From an uncultured Collinsella sp. (GTDB taxonomy: Bacteria > Actinomycetota > Coriobacteriia > Coriobacteriales > Coriobacteriaceae): a stretch of DNA of 64,000 nucleotides. The position numbers were made by a program, and so were the translations under genes. The notes under the pieces were generated by a model that was not told where the DNA came from, searched no databases, and saw nothing but the letters and a program-made list of their open reading frames with translations. Shown in pieces: positions 29,477 through 38,044 of the stretch (position 1 is its first letter; every line of letters starts with the position of its first letter). The stretch spans positions 1 through 64,000 of the forward strand of contig UQUG01000001.1 in assembly GCA_900544205.1 (NCBI GenBank), written 5' to 3'.

Positions 29477-31900
29477 GTGAACCTTCTCGACCTGATGATT
29501 AAGGTCGGCCTCAAGGACGAGGCCAGCGGCAAGGCCGAGGGCGTGGCCTCGAAGGTCGTGGGCACGCTCGGCAAGGCCGGCGCGACCGCCGCCAAGGCGG
29601 TAGGCGTTGGCGTCGCCGCCGTGGGGGCGGGCGTCGCTGCCGTCACAGGCATGAGCATGAGCGCATACGCCGCATACGAGCAGAACGTCGGCGGCATCCA
29701 GAAGATTTTCGGCAACATGGGCAAGTCGCTCGACGAGTACGCCGCGCTTACGGGACAGACCGTCGAGCAGTGCTCCGGTAAGTGGGAGCAGCTCGAGCAG
29801 GCCCAGACGACGGTGCTGGCAAACGCCGACCGCGCCTACATAACGGCCGGCCTGAGCGCCAACCGGTACATGGAGCAGGTGACGGGCTTCTCGGCCTCGC
29901 TTGTCAAATCGCTCGGCGGCGACACGGTCAAGGCGGCCGAGTACGCGAACACGGCAATGGTCGACATGAGCGACAACGCGAATACCTTCGGCACGGCGAT
30001 GGAGGACCTCCAGAACGCGTACCAGGGCTTTGCGAAACAAAACTACACGATGTTGGATAACTTGAAGCTCGGCTACGGCGGCACCAAGGAGGAGATGCAG
30101 CGCCTCGTCAAGGATGCGCACGCCGTCAACTCAGCCGTGGACGAGTCGAGCCTGTCCTTCGACAACATCGTGCTCGCCATCCACACGATGCAGGAGCAGA
30201 TGCAGATCGCCGGCACGACCTCGCGCGAGGCCGCGACGACCATCGAGGGCTCCTGCAACATGGCCAAGGCCGCCTGGGAGAACTGGGTGACGGAGCTGAG
30301 CAAGGACGACGCCGACATGGGCAAGCTCACCGAGGAGCTGTTGCAGTCGGTCGAGACGGCGGCCTCGAACGTCGTCCCGCGCGTTGCGACCATCGTCGGC
30401 ACGGCGTTGTCGCAGCTACCGAGCCTTGTCACGTCGGTCGGTCCCGTGCTCGGCCAGGCGTTCGTCGACATTTTCACGCAGGCGCTCGGCAGCGCGGCTG
30501 AGGCCGTGCCCGGGCCCATGGGCGATATCCTCTCCGCCGTGTCTGACGGCGTGGACGAGATCGGCGAGCGCTTCAAGGGCCTTGGCGAGATCTGGGCGGT
30601 TGGGGACAACCCGTTGGAGTCGCTGCACCTCGCCATGGTTTACGGGCTGACGCTGCTCGACGGCGACCTGTCCACATTGCAGGAGAACATCACCTCTTCG
30701 CTGCCCGGCATCGCCGAGGGTTTCGCCGACGTCGGCGGCGAGGTCGTTCCCAGGCTCGCCGAGGGAATCGAGATGGGGCTGTCTTTCCTCTCGGAGACGG
30801 CGGCGTCGCTCATGACGTCGCTCGGCGGGTACCTGTCCGAGAACCTTCCCTCCATCATGGAGAGCGGCCTGCAGATTCTCACCGGTCTCTCAGAGTCCAT
30901 AGCCGAGAACGCGGGCGTTCTTGCCGAGGGCGCGGCGAACCTCATCGTCGGCTTGGCGCAGGGTATCGCCGACAGCCTGCCGACTATCATCGAGCAGGCC
31001 CCGGTCATCGTGCAGAACCTCGCCAGCGCGATCAACGACAACGCGCCGATACTGCTCAGTGCCGGCATCCAGGCAATCGTGACGCTGGCGCTCGGTATCG
31101 TGCAGGCGATACCGACGCTCATCGCCAACATCCCGGCCATCTTCTCGGCCTTCGTCTCGGCGTGGTCGGCGCTCGACTGGTTGAGCCTCGGCAGGAACGC
31201 CATCACGTTCCTGGGCAACGGAATCGCGAACATGGCCGGCTTCGTGCGCTCGTGCGGCACCAACATCGTGTCCGCCATCCGCGGCGCGATCCAGAACCTG
31301 CCGTCCACCTTGGCGAGCATCGGCCGCAACGGAATCAGCAGCCTGGGCTCCGCCATCCGCGGCGCGGTCGGCTTCGTGACCTCGGCGGCCTCGAGCATCG
31401 GCAGCTCCATCATGAGCGCCCTGTCCTCCATCCCGGGCCGCGTGGCATCCATCGGATCGCAGATCGTGCAGGGCATCGCAAACGGAATCAGCGGCGCGGC
31501 TGGCGTGGTCGTGAGCAAGATTACCGGCGTGGTTGGCGGCGCCATCGACGCGGCCAAGAACCTGCTGGGTATCCACTCCCCCTCGCGCGTGTTCCGCAAG
31601 ATTTTCGGCTACGTCATGGAGGGCGCGGCCCTCGGCATCGACGACACAGCTGACGAGCCCGTGAAGTCCATGAGGTCGGCGGTGCGCAACGTCGAGAAGG
31701 CCGCCGTGTTCGGTGCGAGCGTTACCGGCGGCGGAGCATACGGGGCGACCGCCAGCGGAGCCGCGGGCATCGCGGGCGGCGGCAACGTTTACAACCTCTA
31801 CCTCGACGGCGACCTGCTGGGCGTCGACGGGCGCGTGGCCTCCGCCTTCAGGAGCTTCGTCGCGGCGGTGGAGCAGAGCATGGCGATGGGGGTCGCGTAG
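29477..31900 (+). CDS. Tail tape measure protein
   Basis: 807 residues from a GTG. Contains hydrophobic Ala/Gly segments (AKAVGVGVAAVGAGVAAVTG), the YEQNVGGIQKIFGNMGKSLDEYAALTG motif of tape measures, many repeat-like AIVTLALGIVQAIPTLI segments and the typical C-terminal GIHSPSRVFRKIFGYVMEGAALGI. It sets tail length and enters the cell membrane on infection. The largest gene of the tail module. Confidence 0.95.
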   Translation: MNLLDLMIKVGLKDEASGKAEGVASKVVGTLGKAGATAAKAVGVGVAAVGAGVAAVTGMSMSAYAAYEQNVGGIQKIFGNMGKSLDEYAALTGQTVEQCSGKWEQLEQAQTTVLANADRAYITAGLSANRYMEQVTGFSASLVKSLGGDTVKAAEYANTAMVDMSDNANTFGTAMEDLQNAYQGFAKQNYTMLDNLKLGYGGTKEEMQRLVKDAHAVNSAVDESSLSFDNIVLAIHTMQEQMQIAGTTSREAATTIEGSCNMAKAAWENWVTELSKDDADMGKLTEELLQSVETAASNVVPRVATIVGTALSQLPSLVTSVGPVLGQAFVDIFTQALGSAAEAVPGPMGDILSAVSDGVDEIGERFKGLGEIWAVGDNPLESLHLAMVYGLTLLDGDLSTLQENITSSLPGIAEGFADVGGEVVPRLAEGIEMGLSFLSETAASLMTSLGGYLSENLPSIMESGLQILTGLSESIAENAGVLAEGAANLIVGLAQGIADSLPTIIEQAPVIVQNLASAINDNAPILLSAGIQAIVTLALGIVQAIPTLIANIPAIFSAFVSAWSALDWLSLGRNAITFLGNGIANMAGFVRSCGTNIVSAIRGAIQNLPSTLASIGRNGISSLGSAIRGAVGFVTSAASSIGSSIMSALSSIPGRVASIGSQIVQGIANGISGAAGVVVSKITGVVGGAIDAAKNLLGIHSPSRVFRKIFGYVMEGAALGIDDTADEPVKSMRSAVRNVEKAAVFGASVTGGGAYGATASGAAGIAGGGNVYNLYLDGDLLGVDGRVASAFRSFVAAVEQSMAMGVA

Positions 31901-31901
31901 G

Positions 31902-34088
31902 ATGGCGCAGGGAAACTGGGTTCAAGGCGGAAGCGGCTATCGCAAGTACTGCTGGTGCGCGTACGTGGACGTTGCTGAGGTTGAGCGCACGGACACCACC
32001 GTGACCTACCGCGTCACGCACGGCTACGGCACGCGCTACGCCATCGACTGCTACGCAAACGGCAGCTCGTCGGCGGGCGGCTCGTGGAACGGCTCGGTCT
32101 ACTCGACGAACAACTCCGGCTGGGTATGGGTGCAGTGCACGTCGCGCGACGTCGAGCTCGCGCGCGGCAACGGCAAGGCCTACGACCACACCTTCACGGG
32201 CCAGATTAACGTCACGGGCGGCTTCGGCAACGGAACGTCCAACGCCTCCAATACCGTCACGGTCCCGTGCCGCGCCTACAGCACGCCTCACCCGCCGAAG
32301 AACATCAGGGCGGAGCGCCTGAGCGACACCAGCGCGAAGGTCAGCTGGGACACCGACTACACGGGCATGAACGGCGACTACCCCTGGTCGACCGTGACCG
32401 TCGGCGTGGTGAAGAACGGCCCGGGGAAGTTCACCGACGTCGGCACCGTCAGTTGGGATACCACGAGCCACACCTACAACGGCCTCGAGCCGGGCTGCAT
32501 GTACATCTTCTCGGCCAAGGCGACGGGCCCCGGCGGCACGTCGGACTACGGCGTGAGCGCGCCGGCGATCTACACCACGCCGACGGCGCTCGGCATGCTC
32601 GAGGCAGTCAAGGCGGAGGCGGCGAAGGTCGTGCTCAAGGGGCACGACGCGCCGGCCTTCGTCGACAGCTGGGAGTTCCAGCTCACGACCGACGGTGGAA
32701 AGACATGGGTCGATGCGGACGTAAACGCCTCCTGGGAGGACGAGGAGGCACCGGCGGGTACGGTGCGCTACCGCGCCCGAGCGGTCAAGAGCGGCCTCAA
32801 GGGACCGTGGACCGAGTCAAACGAGGTCACGACAATATGCCCGCCGCTCGCACCGTCCATCAGGGGCGTCAGGGCGGCTTACGCCACAGGTTCGACCGCG
32901 ATAGTCGAATGGGTGCCCAACCATCCGGACGGCTCGGCGCAGACCTCCGCTGAGGTGCAGGTCACGACGCCGACGGGTCCCACCACCACGACGGTCGATG
33001 GCCCGGGTACGAGCCTGAAGCTGCCGACCGGCACCAAGGGCCTCTACTCCGTGCGCGTGCGCACCAAGGGCCTCGACGAGGACTGGGGCGCATGGTCGAG
33101 CGCGGCGGCATATACCGTGGCGGACGCGCCCCAGGCATTCTTCACCGACCCGGCTGCGGACGGGGCGACCTTGCGCGCGGTGCCGCATACCTTCACGTGG
33201 AAGGTGGCCGACGAGACGGGCGTCAGCCGACAGTACCTGTCTTTGTGCGACATCAGGGGCAACCTCCTGTGGAGCGGGGCTGTGGACAAGGACGCGCGCT
33301 CCTTCCGCCTGGGCTATGCGCAGCACGCCTTCGTCAACCACACGGTCTACAGGGTCGTGCTTACGGTCACAGCTGGCTCGTCGCTGTCGGTCGCCGCCTC
33401 GAGAGTTTTCCAGACCGACTGGGCACCGCCAGCCAAACCGTCGCTAAACATCTTCGTCGACGAGAGGCTGGGATGCCAGCTGTCGGTATTCCCAGGCAAG
33501 GCCGACAGTGACGACACGCCCGAGACGTCCCACTTCACCGTGTCGCGCGTCCTGCCCGACGGCTCGACCCTGCAGCTCGGCTCGCACCTTGCGGCGGGCG
33601 AGGGCGCGAGCGACCCGCTGCCTCCGCTCAACAGCGAGTTCGAGTACGTCGCGGTCGCCTACGCCGCGACGGGCGTGAGCACGGCGACGAGGGTCAAGAC
33701 GACCGTGGCGAGCCGCGAGGTGGCTCTCAACTGGGGAGCCGGCGCTGAGAGGTCGTGGCTCGGGCGCTATCTCAAGAAGGGCTCGAGCCGTAAGGTGACG
33801 CACGGGTACAAGATGCTGCACTTCGCCGACGGCGGGGAGGGGCTACCCGTCTCGTACGGCATCAACGAACGGGACGTCAAGGACAGCATGGACTTCCTGC
33901 TGCTCGACGAGGAGGACTACAAGTCATTCCTCGAGATCATGAACACCGCGGGGCGTTTCTGGGTGCGCGACCTCCACGGCGAGCGGTTCCGCGCCCGCCT
34001 GAGCTGCGGCGTGAAGCGTTCTGATGGCGCGTGGGTGGCTTCGTGCGACCCGACGTGGGAGACGTGGGAGGAGCCCGCCAATGGCTGA
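31902..34088 (+). CDS. Tail tip protein with fibronectin type III-like repeats
   Basis: 728 residues. A beta-rich N-terminus (about 1-125) is followed by FN3-like domains (PPKNIRAERLSDTSAKVSWDTDY ... YIFSAKATGPGGTSDYGVSAP; then VRYRARAVKSGLKGPWTESNEV; then YSVRVRTKGLDEDWGAWSSAAAYTV). The C-terminal 120 residues (LGRYLKKGSSRKVTHGYKMLHFADGGEGLPVSYG) are likely tail-hub contacts. Such repeats bind surface sugars weakly. Overlaps the next gene by 8 bases. Confidence 0.75.
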   Translation: MAQGNWVQGGSGYRKYCWCAYVDVAEVERTDTTVTYRVTHGYGTRYAIDCYANGSSSAGGSWNGSVYSTNNSGWVWVQCTSRDVELARGNGKAYDHTFTGQINVTGGFGNGTSNASNTVTVPCRAYSTPHPPKNIRAERLSDTSAKVSWDTDYTGMNGDYPWSTVTVGVVKNGPGKFTDVGTVSWDTTSHTYNGLEPGCMYIFSAKATGPGGTSDYGVSAPAIYTTPTALGMLEAVKAEAAKVVLKGHDAPAFVDSWEFQLTTDGGKTWVDADVNASWEDEEAPAGTVRYRARAVKSGLKGPWTESNEVTTICPPLAPSIRGVRAAYATGSTAIVEWVPNHPDGSAQTSAEVQVTTPTGPTTTTVDGPGTSLKLPTGTKGLYSVRVRTKGLDEDWGAWSSAAAYTVADAPQAFFTDPAADGATLRAVPHTFTWKVADETGVSRQYLSLCDIRGNLLWSGAVDKDARSFRLGYAQHAFVNHTVYRVVLTVTAGSSLSVAASRVFQTDWAPPAKPSLNIFVDERLGCQLSVFPGKADSDDTPETSHFTVSRVLPDGSTLQLGSHLAAGEGASDPLPPLNSEFEYVAVAYAATGVSTATRVKTTVASREVALNWGAGAERSWLGRYLKKGSSRKVTHGYKMLHFADGGEGLPVSYGINERDVKDSMDFLLLDEEDYKSFLEIMNTAGRFWVRDLHGERFRARLSCGVKRSDGAWVASCDPTWETWEEPANG

Positions 34089-35646
34089 TAACTGGACGAG
34101 GCCGTTCGACGCCTCCTACGACTTCGTGCGCGTCTCGCGCGAGACGGGGCTCGAAGTCGACTTCGTGCGGGACATCGAGAACGGCGGCTCCATCGAGCGC
34201 AACGCAAACACGGCGCTCTATGAGACTGCATCCCTGGACTTCGCCGACAAGTTCGACGTCGGCAACGACTTTCTGCGCGTGTACCTCAACGCCTCCTTCT
34301 CGGACGGCAGCGAGAGGCGCGAGTGCCTCGGCACGTTCATGCCCGTGGTGGACTCGGTGGACATCGACGGCGCCTACCGCGAGGGACAGATCAATGCCTA
34401 CGGCCTCCTGAAGCGGCTCAAAGACGACGACTTCGACGGGCCGTACGTGATCGTTGCGGGCAGCAATCTGGTTGATGAGGCCGTCAAGATAGCCGAATCG
34501 GTCGGCCTCACCGTCTACGCCGACCCTAGCAGCCTCCTTCTGGGCAGCACCTTGGTTTTCGGCGTGGGCGGGGACAACGACGCTAAGAACAAGCTGGACG
34601 CGGTGGGCCTGCTCCTCAAGGCGGCCGGGTTCCGCTCGCCAGCGACCGACCGAATGGGCAACGTGATCTACAGGCGCTACGTCGAGCCTGCCGACATGCC
34701 CATCTCGGCGGAGTTCACCGAGGGCAGGGACGCGCGCTTCATGTCGGACATGACCGAATCGACCAACCGCGCCGAGGTCTGCAACGTCGTGCACGTGGAC
34801 TTCAGCACGCAGGACGCATCGGTGCGCGGCACGGCGGTGGACGACTCGCCCGACTCCGACCTGTCGACCGTCTCGGTCGGGCGCCGCATCGTCAAGAGCT
34901 ACAGCTACGACAGCCTGCCAGGTGTGGACACCGAGGATACCAACCTTATCGAGGGCGCCGCCAACGCCCTCATCGGCATCGGAAAAAAGTCTGAGAAGAA
35001 CTTCCGCAAGAGCGACTCACACGGCAGCATCCAGACCGTCTACGTCCCCGACTCGCCGCAGACGGGCGTGCTCTTCGGCATCAAGGTCGTCTCGAGTGGC
35101 GGGCGCGTCGGCTTCTGCCAGGACGAGGGGCCGAGCGTCAAGAAGGATACGGACTACACGCAGAGTGTGTGGGTCAAGGGCACTAAGGGCGCGACGGGCA
35201 TCATACAGTCTTTCTGGGATCAGGAGAGGGCGCTTGGCCCGGTGACCAAGGGGTTCACCATGACTGGCGAGTGGCAGAAGGTCAGCTACACCTACCACGC
35301 CACGGAGAACCACAGCAAGGTCAGCTGGGGCTACTGCTACATCGACGGCGGCGAGGCCATCTTCGTCGCCGACAAGGTCGAGGAGGGAGGCAACGCCACG
35401 CCTTGGCCCCAGGACGCCATGCAGGCGGCGGCGGACCGCAAGGCGGCGGAGCTGCTCGCCACCGAGCGCGCCGTGACGCGCACGGACGAGTTCAGGAGCG
35501 TCTACAAGCCCGTCGAGCCGTGCATGGCGGTAGCGATGAACTACAGGACCGGCGGGGTTGTCGGCAAGCTGGCAATCCAGAAGCAGACGCTGACGCTCGA
35601 CGCCGGCTGCGTCATAAAGCACACGGCGAGGAGGTACGAGCGATGA
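34081..35646 (+). CDS. Tail protein with an embedded carbohydrate-binding-like domain
   Basis: 521 residues. The N-terminal part (RPFDASYDFVRVSRETGLEVDFVRDIENGGSIERN) and the C-terminus (FRSVYKPVEPCMAVAMNYRTGG) resemble tail-hub/baseplate proteins. In between, about residues 310-450, lies a jelly-roll-like segment (DTDYTQSVWVKGTKG; MTGEWQKVSYTYHATENHSKVSWGYCYIDGGEAIFVADKVEEGGNATPW), typical of CBM4/9-type carbohydrate binding. Probably contacts the cell wall at the tail tip. Confidence 0.7.
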   Translation: MADNWTRPFDASYDFVRVSRETGLEVDFVRDIENGGSIERNANTALYETASLDFADKFDVGNDFLRVYLNASFSDGSERRECLGTFMPVVDSVDIDGAYREGQINAYGLLKRLKDDDFDGPYVIVAGSNLVDEAVKIAESVGLTVYADPSSLLLGSTLVFGVGGDNDAKNKLDAVGLLLKAAGFRSPATDRMGNVIYRRYVEPADMPISAEFTEGRDARFMSDMTESTNRAEVCNVVHVDFSTQDASVRGTAVDDSPDSDLSTVSVGRRIVKSYSYDSLPGVDTEDTNLIEGAANALIGIGKKSEKNFRKSDSHGSIQTVYVPDSPQTGVLFGIKVVSSGGRVGFCQDEGPSVKKDTDYTQSVWVKGTKGATGIIQSFWDQERALGPVTKGFTMTGEWQKVSYTYHATENHSKVSWGYCYIDGGEAIFVADKVEEGGNATPWPQDAMQAAADRKAAELLATERAVTRTDEFRSVYKPVEPCMAVAMNYRTGGVVGKLAIQKQTLTLDAGCVIKHTARRYER

Positions 35647-35900
35647 GCGATTCGGCGGTCGAGATCAAGGGCGCTGCGGCGCGGCTGGCGGCGGCGATTC
35701 CGTCGGGCGGCAAGCGGCTGACGATGGAGTTCGGCACGGTCGTCGGCGTCCATGGCACGGCGCTGGACGTGATGCTTCGCGGTACGGTGGTGACGGTCCC
35801 GATGGTGCGCTCCTGTACGGGGTGCATCATCACCGACCGCGCCGTGATCCTGTCACAGGGCCCGCTGGCCGTGTGCATCGGCACGATGGCGGCGGTGTAG
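35643..35900 (+). CDS. Small tail-associated protein, 85 residues
   Basis: Overlaps the previous stop. Beta-rich (LTMEFGTVVGVHGTALDVMLRGTVVTVPMVRSCTGCIITDRAVILSQGP), resembling an OB-like small baseplate protein. Last structural gene before the lysis module. Confidence 0.55.
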   Translation: MSDSAVEIKGAAARLAAAIPSGGKRLTMEFGTVVGVHGTALDVMLRGTVVTVPMVRSCTGCIITDRAVILSQGPLAVCIGTMAAV

Positions 35901-35923
35901 GCCGGCGTTACGGGGGCCCGAAC

Positions 35924-35961
35924 CTGCAATGTGGCGGGGAATGGGCCCCACCACACTGCAG
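35924..35961 (+). promoter_or_regulatory. Stable hairpin upstream of the lysis genes
   Basis: 16-base arms (35924-35939 with 35946-35961) match at 14 positions with a 6-base loop, ending 17 bases before the ATG at 35979 and just before its GGGAGGG ribosome site. No T-tract follows, so it more likely affects translation or RNA processing than termination. Confidence 0.5.
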
Positions 35962-35978
35962 AACGGGAGGGAGGCCGG

Positions 35979-36392
35979 ATGGAGGTACTAAAGCTGTTCG
36001 TGCCCTATGGGCCGGGATGGCTCGGTGGCGCGGCGCTAGTGCTCATCGCCGCTTATTTTGGTAGGCAATTTTTGGACGAGTACAAGCGACAAAACCAACG
36101 GAAGGGCGAGCTCGACCTCAAGCGCGAGGAGCGTAAGCAGGCCGAGGTGGACGAGCGCGCGCAGCGAGACCGGGAACGCTCGCAGATGGAGGGGCGCATC
36201 GCGGCGCAGATGGAGCGCAGTAACACCTTGATTGAGGGGATGAAGACCCTCATGGAGTCGGTCGTCGCGTCAAATGACGTGTTGCACGCCGATCTGGTCC
36301 ACAGCCAGGCGCGCAGCCAGGGGATGGCCGAGAAGGTCGACCACATCTGCGACCGCGTCGACCTTATCTACAGCAAGGAATCCGACAGATAG
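35979..36392 (+). CDS. Membrane-anchored coiled-coil protein, lysis-module
   Basis: 137 residues. One membrane helix near the N-terminus (GWLGGAALVLIAAYFG) followed by a long highly charged helix (KRQNQRKGELDLKREERKQAEVDERAQRDRERSQ). This layout occurs in proteins encoded before the holin in Gram-positive phages (BhlA-like or lysis-associated). Exact role uncertain. Confidence 0.65.
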   Translation: MEVLKLFVPYGPGWLGGAALVLIAAYFGRQFLDEYKRQNQRKGELDLKREERKQAEVDERAQRDRERSQMEGRIAAQMERSNTLIEGMKTLMESVVASNDVLHADLVHSQARSQGMAEKVDHICDRVDLIYSKESDR

Positions 36393-36402
36393 GAGCAATC
36401 AA

Positions 36403-36708
36403 ATGACTGAGATCCAGGCCGGCCTCACGGTCGCCACGGTGCTCGTGGTGCCGTACATCGTGCAGGCCATCAAGACCAAGGCCATGACGGGCGGCGTCGC
36501 CCGCTGGACGGCCATCGCCGTCTCGGCGGGGTGCGGTGCTCTCACGGCCATGGCAGGAGGCGTGCCCACCGACCCCTCGGCGTGGGTGACGTCCATCTTC
36601 GCGTGTGTCGGCGGCGTGCAGGTGGCCTATGCCGCCTTCAAATCCGTCGGTATCACGGACAAATGGCTCGACGCTCTGCTCGCGCTCGGCGACATCAAGG
36701 AGGACTAA
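36403..36708 (+). CDS. Putative holin
   Basis: 101 residues with three hydrophobic segments (GLTVATVLVVPYIVQAI; TAIAVSAGCGALTAMAGG; WVTSIFACVGGVQVAYAAF) and a charged tail (LLALGDIKED). Directly before the endolysin. Size and topology fit a class I holin that makes membrane holes to release or activate the endolysin. Confidence 0.8.
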   Translation: MTEIQAGLTVATVLVVPYIVQAIKTKAMTGGVARWTAIAVSAGCGALTAMAGGVPTDPSAWVTSIFACVGGVQVAYAAFKSVGITDKWLDALLALGDIKED

Positions 36709-36709
36709 C

Positions 36710-37783
36710 ATGGCAGATTTCGCGAACGTCCAACCGGACGAGTACAAGCTCCTCGGCTGCAACTTCTCGGCGGGACGACCCTTCGGCATCAAGGGCGTCA
36801 CGATCCACCATATGGCGGGTGACCTCAATGCGGCCCAGTGCAACAGCATCTGGGCCGCCAACGGCTGCTCTGCCCACTACTCGGTCGACCGCAACGGCTA
36901 CATCGTGCAGCACGTCAACGACACCGACCGCGCCTACGCTTGCGGCGACGGCATCGGCACGGGCGGCGGTAACGACACGACCATCAGCATCGAACACGCC
37001 AACAGCGCGCGCGGCCCGTGGACGGTTCACGAGGCCGCCATCGAGAGCGGTGCGCACCTCGTGGCGGCGCTGTGCCTGTACTACGGGCTGGGCCGCCCGG
37101 CATGGATGGTGAACGTGTTCCCGCACAAGCACTGGTCGTCCACGGCCTGCCCCGGCGAGCTGGCTGGCTCGCAGCGCGACCACTACATGCAGCGCGCCGT
37201 CGAGTGGTACGACGCGATGGTCGGCGGCACGCAGCCGTCCGCGCCGACTGTGCAGCCCGCGGCGACCCCCGCTGCGCCTTCGGCGTCGCAGGGCGCGCCG
37301 GGCGGTTTCCCTCGCTCCACTGGCGCCCGTGTTCCCGTACACTACTCGCTGCACCTCAAGGGTGGCGGCTGGCTGGACGAGGTGACTGACTTCGGTGCCG
37401 GCGACGACGGCTTCGCGGGCTACCCGTGCCGACAGCATGACCTCCTTTGCGCCCGAGTTGATCGCGGTACGCTCAAGTATCAGGTCCACACCGTCGAGGA
37501 CGGCTGGCTCGACTGGGTTGCCAAGGGCGACCGCAACGACACCGTAAACGGCTGCGCCGGTATCGCCGGTCATACCATCGACGGCGTGCGCATGTACTAC
37601 GTGACGCCGAGCGGCGAGGAGTGCAAGCAGGCGTGGTACCGCTCCCAGACCACTGCGCGCGCCGGATGGCTGAACACCGTGTGCGACGACGGCTCTACCT
37701 ATAGCGGCGACGACTACGCCGGTATCTACGGCGAGCCGCTCGACCGTCTGCAGGTCTGCGTCACCGACGGGGTGCCGTGGTAA
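36710..37783 (+). CDS. Endolysin: N-acetylmuramoyl-L-alanine amidase with C-terminal wall-binding domain
   Basis: 357 residues. Amidase_2/PGRP fold: zinc ligands His33/His34, then HKHWSSTACPG at about 138-148 with His and Cys146. After a Pro/Ala linker (about 175-205), the C-terminal half has repeated GWLD and GYPCRQHDLLCAR-type segments (GGWLDEVTDFGAGDDGFAGY; DGWLDWVAKGDRNDTVNGCAGIAG; AGWLNTVCDDGSTYSGDDYAGI) like ChW/hydrophobic-W wall-binding repeats. It cuts the peptide from muramic acid in peptidoglycan. Confidence 0.93.
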   Translation: MADFANVQPDEYKLLGCNFSAGRPFGIKGVTIHHMAGDLNAAQCNSIWAANGCSAHYSVDRNGYIVQHVNDTDRAYACGDGIGTGGGNDTTISIEHANSARGPWTVHEAAIESGAHLVAALCLYYGLGRPAWMVNVFPHKHWSSTACPGELAGSQRDHYMQRAVEWYDAMVGGTQPSAPTVQPAATPAAPSASQGAPGGFPRSTGARVPVHYSLHLKGGGWLDEVTDFGAGDDGFAGYPCRQHDLLCARVDRGTLKYQVHTVEDGWLDWVAKGDRNDTVNGCAGIAGHTIDGVRMYYVTPSGEECKQAWYRSQTTARAGWLNTVCDDGSTYSGDDYAGIYGEPLDRLQVCVTDGVPW

Positions 37784-37884
37784 TGGCTTTCGTCATGGGC
37801 GCGGCGCTCGGCGCGATTTTGGGCAGCTTCGTCACGGTTGTCGCGCTCGCCCTGATCTGGGGCGGGAGCGACCGCGGGCGATAA
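37783..37884 (+). CDS. DUF3789-like membrane microprotein, 33 residues
   Basis: ATG shares a base with the endolysin stop. AFVMGAALGAILGSFVTVVALALIWGG is one membrane helix followed by a short charged end, as in tiny DUF3789-like proteins at phage ends. Last prophage gene before the terminator. Confidence 0.55.
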   Translation: MAFVMGAALGAILGSFVTVVALALIWGGSDRGR

Positions 37885-37890
37885 CAGCAA

Positions 37891-37930
37891 AAGGGGCCGT
37901 GGCGGTTCGTCGCCACGGCCCCTTTCTCGT
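37891..37930 (+). terminator. Terminator of the prophage late operon
   Basis: 14-bp perfect stem (37891-37904 with 37911-37924) followed by TTCTC, seven bases behind the last prophage ORF. Confidence 0.85.
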
Positions 37931-37966
37931 ATCCCTCGAATATCCCAAGTGGGCGTAAAACCCTAA

Positions 37967-38001
37967 GTACGGTCAGTGTGTTGCGGTACGTTCAGCGTGT
38001 T
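37967..38001. repeat. Paired 16-bp repeats near attR, candidate integrase arm sites
   Basis: GTACGGTCAGTGTGTT (37967-37982) and GTACGTTCAGCGTGTT (37986-38001) match at 14 of 16 positions, start-to-start 19 bp, in the non-coding gap beside attR. Arm-type integrase sites look like this. Confidence 0.5.
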
Positions 38002-38044
38002 TTGCCTGTTGGTCAGCATCAATAGCGAGCTGCGGCAAACTGTC

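Noticed and set aside
1989..37948. Alternative att pair GAATATCC(T/C)AA at 1989-1999 and 37938-37948
   Set aside because: Only 8 contiguous bases match, and unlike TACTGCCACA it does not rebuild a sensible thiD end.
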